Shown here: positions 60,121 through 64,000 of the stretch, in pieces
How positions within the stretch are numbered: position 1 is the first letter of the stretch
How the letters are laid out: every line of letters starts with the position of its first letter
From: JAJZXY01 sp046706185
Lineage (GTDB): Archaea > Thermoplasmatota > Thermoplasmata > Sysuiplasmatales > Sysuiplasmataceae
DNA length: 64,000 nt
Assembly: GCA_046706185.1 (NCBI GenBank)
Contig: JBJKPR010000053.1
Coordinates: 15,098-79,097, forward strand
Reading direction: 5' to 3'
Notes under the pieces: generated by a model
The model's database searches: none
What the model was told of the DNA's origin: nothing
The model's input: only the letters and a program-made list of their open reading frames with translations
Made by a program: the position numbers and the translations under genes

Positions 60121-61469
60121 GGGCCCCCGCACGCCAGAGGAGTTCGTCCAGAAAAACGAAGCAGCAGCCGAGGCAGGCAGCCGAGCTGGAAACCTACGTG
60201 GAGAGGAAGCGTGGGGAGAGGACGGAGCTGCAGAAGAGGCTGGGCAGGCTGCTGAAGGAGATGGACAGGAAGCTCCCGGAAAGCGTCATTGAAAAGGTGT
60301 CTGACAGGCTCGAGGGAATTGATGTCAGGGACTCGACGCTCAAGAAGATACTTGCAAAGGCATGCGACAGGTACAGCGAGCACCTGATAGACCCGAACGA
60401 ATCAGCCGGCATTGTTGCCGCCCAGAGCATAGGCGAGCCCGGAACCCAGATGACGATGAGAACGTTCCACTACGCAGGTGTCGCAGAAATCAACGTCACA
60501 CTCGGCCTGCCAAGGCTTATAGAGATCGTGGATGCGAGAAGGGCTCCAAGCACCCCAATGATGGAGGTCCACCTTGCGAAGGAGTTCGCGGATGACAGGG
60601 ACCTCGCCATGTGGGTGAGCAACAAGATAGAGACTGCAACTCTCCTGGACGTCGCATCGCTGGAGACTGATATACACAACATGAAGGTGCACGTTCTCCC
60701 TGACAGCGAGAGGATGAAGAAGAAGGGTGTGTCGCTGCAGAGACTGAGGGAGGTGCTTTCGCAGTCGCGCGGCCTCAAGGATCTTATCTCTGACAAGGAG
60801 ACAGACACGATCACAATAGAGATACCTGAACCCTCGTTCAGGGTGCTTCACCAGAAATCGGAGATCGCAAAGGACACAAAGATCAAGGGGCTCGACGGCA
60901 TAACTAGGGCAGTTCTCAGAAAGGAGGGCGGGGAGTACGTCATATACACTGAAGGCTCAAACCTGGAGGAGCTGCTTACATTCGAGCTCAACTACGGCGA
61001 GTACCTCGCTGCGTCTGACAAAGCAAAATACGACGAGGTGGCTGAGGCCGCCCCGGCGAAGCTGTCCGCCCAGGTCATAGACAAGACGAAGGTTACGACA
61101 AACAACATAGAGGAGATATACTCGGTCCTTGGGGTCGAGGCTGCGAGGAATGCGATTATAGAGGAGGCGTCAAAGACGCTGGAGGAGCAGGGTCTTGTCG
61201 TCGACATAAGGCACATAATGCTCGTGGCAGACATGATGACAAACGACGGAAGCGTCAAGGCAATCGGCAGGCACGGCATTTCAGGCAGGAAATCGAGCGT
61301 GCTCGCAAGGGCTGCGTTCGAAATTACAAGCACCCATCTTCTCAGGGCGGCAATAATAGGCGAGGAGGACATGCTTGATGGCGTTGCGGAAAACATTATA
61401 GTAGGACAGCCCGTTACACTCGGCACTGGCGCTGTCAACGTCGAATACATGCCCGGAAAGAAGGAATGA
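60117..61469 (+). CDS. rpoA2: RNA polymerase subunit A'' (A2)
   Basis: A 450-residue C-terminal portion of the largest subunit. The core motif GIVAAQSIGEPGTQMTMRTFHYAG is split here as SIGEPGTQMTMRTFHYAG after IVAAQ, about residues 97-120, followed by GLPRLIEIVDARRAPSTP. The start GTG overlaps the A' stop by four bases. It has an unusual basic N-terminal extension of about 25 residues (RQRSSSRKTKQQPRQAA) before the homologous region, so a later start is possible, but overlap and frame favour this one. Confidence 0.97.
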   Translation: MRAPARQRSSSRKTKQQPRQAAELETYVERKRGERTELQKRLGRLLKEMDRKLPESVIEKVSDRLEGIDVRDSTLKKILAKACDRYSEHLIDPNESAGIVAAQSIGEPGTQMTMRTFHYAGVAEINVTLGLPRLIEIVDARRAPSTPMMEVHLAKEFADDRDLAMWVSNKIETATLLDVASLETDIHNMKVHVLPDSERMKKKGVSLQRLREVLSQSRGLKDLISDKETDTITIEIPEPSFRVLHQKSEIAKDTKIKGLDGITRAVLRKEGGEYVIYTEGSNLEELLTFELNYGEYLAASDKAKYDEVAEAAPAKLSAQVIDKTKVTTNNIEEIYSVLGVEAARNAIIEEASKTLEEQGLVVDIRHIMLVADMMTNDGSVKAIGRHGISGRKSSVLARAAFEITSTHLLRAAIIGEEDMLDGVAENIIVGQPVTLGTGAVNVEYMPGKKE

Positions 61470-61747
61470 ACATGGACATCGAAAACGCACTCAAGCTGGC
61501 ACTGGCTGACGGAAAGGTCATACTCGGTGCCAAGGAAGTCAAACAATGCCTTGCAAAGAAGAAAGCAAAGGCAGTCATATACGCATCCAATGCACCGGAG
61601 GCCCTGCACTTCTCCAAGCTCAGAAGTGTAAAGACATACAGGTACGGCGGCGGGAGCGTCGAACTCGGTATCGCATGCGGCAAACGCTTTTCTGTCTCCG
61701 CAGTGGCCATCACGGATGACAGCTCCGCTGCATTGCTCGGAGAGTAA
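61466..61747 (+). CDS. rpl30e: ribosomal protein L30e
   Basis: A 93-residue member of the L7Ae/L30e RNA-binding fold, at the place in the archaeal polymerase operon where L30e normally sits. Seen are NALKLALADGKVILGAKEV at the start, AVIYASNAPEA, and the conserved GIACGKRFSVSAVAITD end. Its ATG overlaps the rpoA2 stop by four bases. It may regulate the operon by binding a kink-turn, as L30e does in other systems, but no such site was identified. Confidence 0.95.
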   Translation: MNMDIENALKLALADGKVILGAKEVKQCLAKKKAKAVIYASNAPEALHFSKLRSVKTYRYGGGSVELGIACGKRFSVSAVAITDDSSAALLGE

Positions 61748-61753
61748 TTAGTT

Positions 61754-62179
61754 GTGCCGAAACTGAAATTCACTTCTGAGATACTTCGCTATATTTCGAT
61801 GTTCGAGTCTGTCACCCACTGCCAGGTGAAGGACTGCATGGACACACCCGACAAGCTTGTGTTCGTGGTAATGCCCGGGCAGGCCCAGCGGGCGGTTGGG
61901 GGCAAGGGTGCGAATGCGATAAAGATGAAGGAGCTCACGGGCAAGGACATTCAGATCATCGAATACTCGGACGAGCCCATCCAGTTTGTAAAGAATGTGT
62001 TCCACAATTACGGTGTCCAGAACGTTGTCCTGGAGGAAAGGGGCAATATAGTTCACGCTACAGTGAGCGTCGACCCTACCGTCAAGGGAAGGGCGATCGG
62101 GAAGGAAGGAAGGAACCTGAGGATAGCAAGGGACATAGTGAACAGGCACCACAACATACAGAGCATCAGCGTTGCCTGA
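61754..62179 (+). CDS. nusA: NusA-like transcription factor (KH domains)
   Basis: A 141-residue archaeal NusA, which consists only of the two KH RNA-binding domains. The GxxG-type loops are VGGKGANAIKMKELTG (about residues 48-63) and AIGKEGRNLRIARDIV (about 115-130). GTG start at 61754, six bases after the L30e stop. It is the last gene of the polymerase operon here; its 3' end overlaps the convergent radical SAM gene by 14 bases. In many archaea rps12 and rps7 follow, but they are absent. Confidence 0.95.
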   Translation: MPKLKFTSEILRYISMFESVTHCQVKDCMDTPDKLVFVVMPGQAQRAVGGKGANAIKMKELTGKDIQIIEYSDEPIQFVKNVFHNYGVQNVVLEERGNIVHATVSVDPTVKGRAIGKEGRNLRIARDIVNRHHNIQSISVA

Positions 62180-63329
62180 CCGCCCTTCGTTCCACCTCAG
62201 TCCTTTCCGAAGTAGGATACTCCTCGACCAGATAGCATGTCTCGTCCAGCTCCGCGCCTATCTCCTCGGCAATCCATGGAGCAATTTCCACCCTCCCCCT
62301 TTTGCTGTCTGCCCTTATGTACTTCGGCGGTATGTCAAACCTCTCGGCCAGCCTGGAAGAGAGGGTGACAGGGTCGGCAGTCTCCACCACTCCCTTTATC
62401 AGTGTCCCCTCCCCCGTGACGAGTTCGCCCGACCACCTCACCACCGAAGCCATTCTCCTGATCCGTTCCCTGAGCTGGACAGAGTCCTTGAATGTTGAAG
62501 GACAGTAATGGACAGGAATGCTGAACTCCCTTGAGACGACCTCCCGCGCGATCCCGTCGCTGCCGAGAATTGCGTTTGAGTAGTCGTTTGCGAGCTCATA
62601 TCCTCTGGACCTGAATGCGGCTGCGTTTGTCTCTGACATCTCGAGTTCGTTCAGGTTGACGAACTGCGCGCCTGCGCGTGAGGCCGCCTCTATCATAGAT
62701 GCCAGCTCCTCCTCCAGCCCCGGAAGCGCAGGGACCTCGACGCCTGCCCTCATTCCAAGCCTTCTTGCTTCCAGGAGCATCTTCTCGAAGCCTGTACCCT
62801 GAAATCTCGTCCATATGCTCTCGGGCGGATGGACCCTTATCTCATCCAGACCCGCCACTGCCAAAAGGCTGAGCGCCTGAACGTTCGGCCTGCCTGTGTA
62901 GAGATGGATGTGGTGCCTGGGGCCGAAGGCCTGCTTGAGCAGCCGGATGTACCTTGCAGTCCTTTCCGGTACTATCAGCGGGTCCCCGCCGGTTATGCCT
63001 GTTCCAAGCGCCCTCATGCTCCTTGCCTCCTCCAGAATGTCCGCATCGGAGGTGACAAGCCTTTCGTTCGCGTAAACAACATCCCTGTTGTTGCGCCTGA
63101 ACGAAACGGGGCAGTAGAAGCAGCCCATGTCGCACACGCCTGTGACGAAGAGAACCATCTTCGCCCCCCTGACGCACTGCGTGCAGCCCCTTGCGAGAGA
63201 GCCGGAGTACAGGCCGTCGCCTGCTGTTGACCTTGTCATTGCCTGCGGGGGCTGCGTTACGTTCAGCTCGGACCTCATGCCTGGCTGCAGACTGCGCAAA
63301 ACAGTTATGTACTTTACTCTTCCCGCCAT
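62166..63329 (-). CDS. radical SAM protein
   Basis: A 387-residue radical SAM enzyme. The cluster motif C-x3-C-x2-C is in GVCDMGCFYCPVSFRRNNRD, preceded by two further cysteines (SLARGCTQCVRGAKM), and GTGITGGDPLIVPERTARYI is the glycine-rich strand that binds SAM. Residues after about 330 form a small beta domain. The closest match I recall is a group of archaeal uncharacterised radical SAM proteins, sometimes annotated as pyruvate-formate-lyase-activating-like; substrate unknown. ATG 63329 (or the ATG before it) is preferred over 63386, which lies inside the divergent DUF309 gene. The starts of the two genes are only 9 bp apart. Confidence 0.85.
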   Translation of the reverse strand: MAGRVKYITVLRSLQPGMRSELNVTQPPQAMTRSTAGDGLYSGSLARGCTQCVRGAKMVLFVTGVCDMGCFYCPVSFRRNNRDVVYANERLVTSDADILEEARSMRALGTGITGGDPLIVPERTARYIRLLKQAFGPRHHIHLYTGRPNVQALSLLAVAGLDEIRVHPPESIWTRFQGTGFEKMLLEARRLGMRAGVEVPALPGLEEELASMIEAASRAGAQFVNLNELEMSETNAAAFRSRGYELANDYSNAILGSDGIAREVVSREFSIPVHYCPSTFKDSVQLRERIRRMASVVRWSGELVTGEGTLIKGVVETADPVTLSSRLAERFDIPPKYIRADSKRGRVEIAPWIAEEIGAELDETCYLVEEYPTSERTEVERRAVRQR

Positions 63330-63338
63330 CATGTTCGC

Positions 63339-63920
63339 ATGGAAAGAGCTGCCCGTTACCTTGTCAGGCTGGAGAACAGCAGGCACCTTGGAGTGGATGA
63401 ATACAGGAAGGTCAGGTCATACTACAAGGACAGGCTGCTGACACTCGGCTGCACTGTAAACAGCACACGGATAAGCAGCGTTGCCGTGGAGATTGACTTC
63501 TTTTCGAAAAACACCGGAAACGCTGAAGAGGGGCTGAGGGAGCTGACATCTGGAGGAAAGGTCCTGAGCGTCACAGACCTGATGAAGGAGGAGCCGCCAG
63601 GGGCAAAGGAGCAGGTGATGGAGGAGGCGAGGGGGCTCTTCAACGAGGAGAGGTTCTGGGAAGTACACGAGAAAGTTGAAGGGCTCTGGAGGAGGGCCAC
63701 CGGCGAAGAAAAGCTTGTCCAGCAGTCGATCATACTCTATTCGGCTGCCCTCGTGCACTACCAGAAGAACGAGACGGAAACGACGCTGCGCATGCTCGGG
63801 CGTTCACTTGAAAAGATGCGATGGGGCGAAGAACGCTACTGTTCGTTCGACCTTTCCAGGATGAGGGAGGAGGCAAGGAAGATGATCGCATCCGGGAGGG
63901 TCACCATCTTCAGGCTGTGA
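63339..63920 (+). CDS. DUF309-domain protein
   Basis: A 193-residue protein. Residues about 1-95 form an N-terminal region not known to me (ERAARYLVRLENSRHLGVDE). About residues 96-190 are a DUF309 helical domain with its signature ARGLFNEERFWEVHEKVEGLW followed by QQSIILYSAALVHYQK. DUF309 proteins are small helical bundles without a known reaction. A TATA-like ctttactc about 26 bp upstream suggests a leaderless start. Head-to-head placement with the radical SAM gene suggests shared control. Confidence 0.85.
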   Translation: MERAARYLVRLENSRHLGVDEYRKVRSYYKDRLLTLGCTVNSTRISSVAVEIDFFSKNTGNAEEGLRELTSGGKVLSVTDLMKEEPPGAKEQVMEEARGLFNEERFWEVHEKVEGLWRRATGEEKLVQQSIILYSAALVHYQKNETETTLRMLGRSLEKMRWGEERYCSFDLSRMREEARKMIASGRVTIFRL

Positions 63921-64000
63921 AGATGCTGCCGCTGCATCGCATCCGGTGCAGTTGCCTGCAACGACTGAACAGGAATTCAGACGGGGTGGAGCGTGTTGTC
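63921..64000. other. end of window, no gene seen
   Basis: The last 80 bp contain two short inverted repeats (CTGCA...TGCAG and GTTGC-CT-GCAAC, about 63932-63962) after the DUF309 stop that might act in termination, but no T-run. No coding sequence can be supported. Confidence 0.3.

Noticed and set aside
1..64000. CRISPR arrays, insertion sequences, prophage or integrase genes
   Set aside because: No regularly spaced repeats, transposase, integrase or att-like duplication was seen; the tRNA flanks look undisturbed.

Overview
The window is chromosomal DNA from a euryarchaeon, most likely a member of the Thermoplasmata. The archaeal signs are an RNA polymerase cluster in the order rpoH, undivided rpoB, split rpoA1/rpoA2, L30e, NusA; aRF1 with NIKS and GGQ motifs; archaeal CCA-adding enzyme, DtdA, CarS, Nep1 and PurP; RPA with its partner protein; XPD helicase; and a tRNA with an intron-like insert in the anticodon loop. 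The undivided rpoB, the FtcD-type formiminotransferase/cyclodeaminase pair, heavy use of AGG/AGA and ATA codons, and many genes whose start lies 25-30 bp after a TATA box (leaderless transcripts) fit Thermoplasmata. No rRNA, CRISPR array, transposase or phage gene was seen.

Layout. 1-4.1 kb: tail of an unidentified gene, KEOPS subunit Cgi121, an Mrp/NBP35 Fe-S carrier, a folate-linked ftcD/cyclodeaminase pair and a YdcF-like protein. 4.1-10.2 kb: a giant 1465-residue helical protein ending in a RING-like zinc finger, transcribed away from two KaiC-like proteins, the first without a working P-loop. 10.2-14.2 kb: a Moco-domain protein, a PfkB sugar kinase, an unusual 33-codon gene with its own promoter and terminator, a membrane protein and the CCA enzyme. 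14.6-18.7 kb: a fused NitT/TauT-type permease with its ATPase, then an opposing operon of a MoaD/ThiS ubiquitin-like protein and a BNR beta-propeller. 18.8-22.0 kb: a six-gene operon (winged helix, two-TM protein, 42-residue helical protein, bactofilin-like protein, ABC-2 exporter). 22.0-26.6 kb: translation and nucleotide genes (dtdA, pyrH, aRF1, argS). 26.6-33.6 kb: a 1059-residue PKD surface protein, a PurP paralogue and a 14-TM MFS exporter with an apparent operator.

33.6-42.8 kb is a mixed region with a bacterial-type metK, DUF1697, a PLD-like membrane protein, tRNA-Gln, two paralogous small membrane proteins, an adenosine-specific kinase, a threonine/serine dehydratase, nadE, tRNA-Ser, a GNAT protein, a solo fixX, nep1 and canonical purP. 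42.8-53.3 kb carries RPA plus partner, a class V aminotransferase with serA (serine synthesis), three lineage-type hypotheticals, an HD protein, XPD, carS and pyrE. 53.4-62.2 kb is the RNA polymerase operon; it stops after nusA and runs into a convergent radical SAM gene instead of rps12/rps7/EF-2. A DUF309 gene closes the window.

The items most worth follow-up are the tRNA-Ser(GGA) with an apparent 12-nt intron, the 33-codon gene with TATA box and hairpin/T-run terminator, the giant RING-like protein beside a KaiC pair, the winged-helix/bactofilin/ABC operon, the MoaD-BNR pair, an aminotransferase that seems to lack a canonical start codon, and a hairpin-rich leader and shared motif around the HD and XPD genes.
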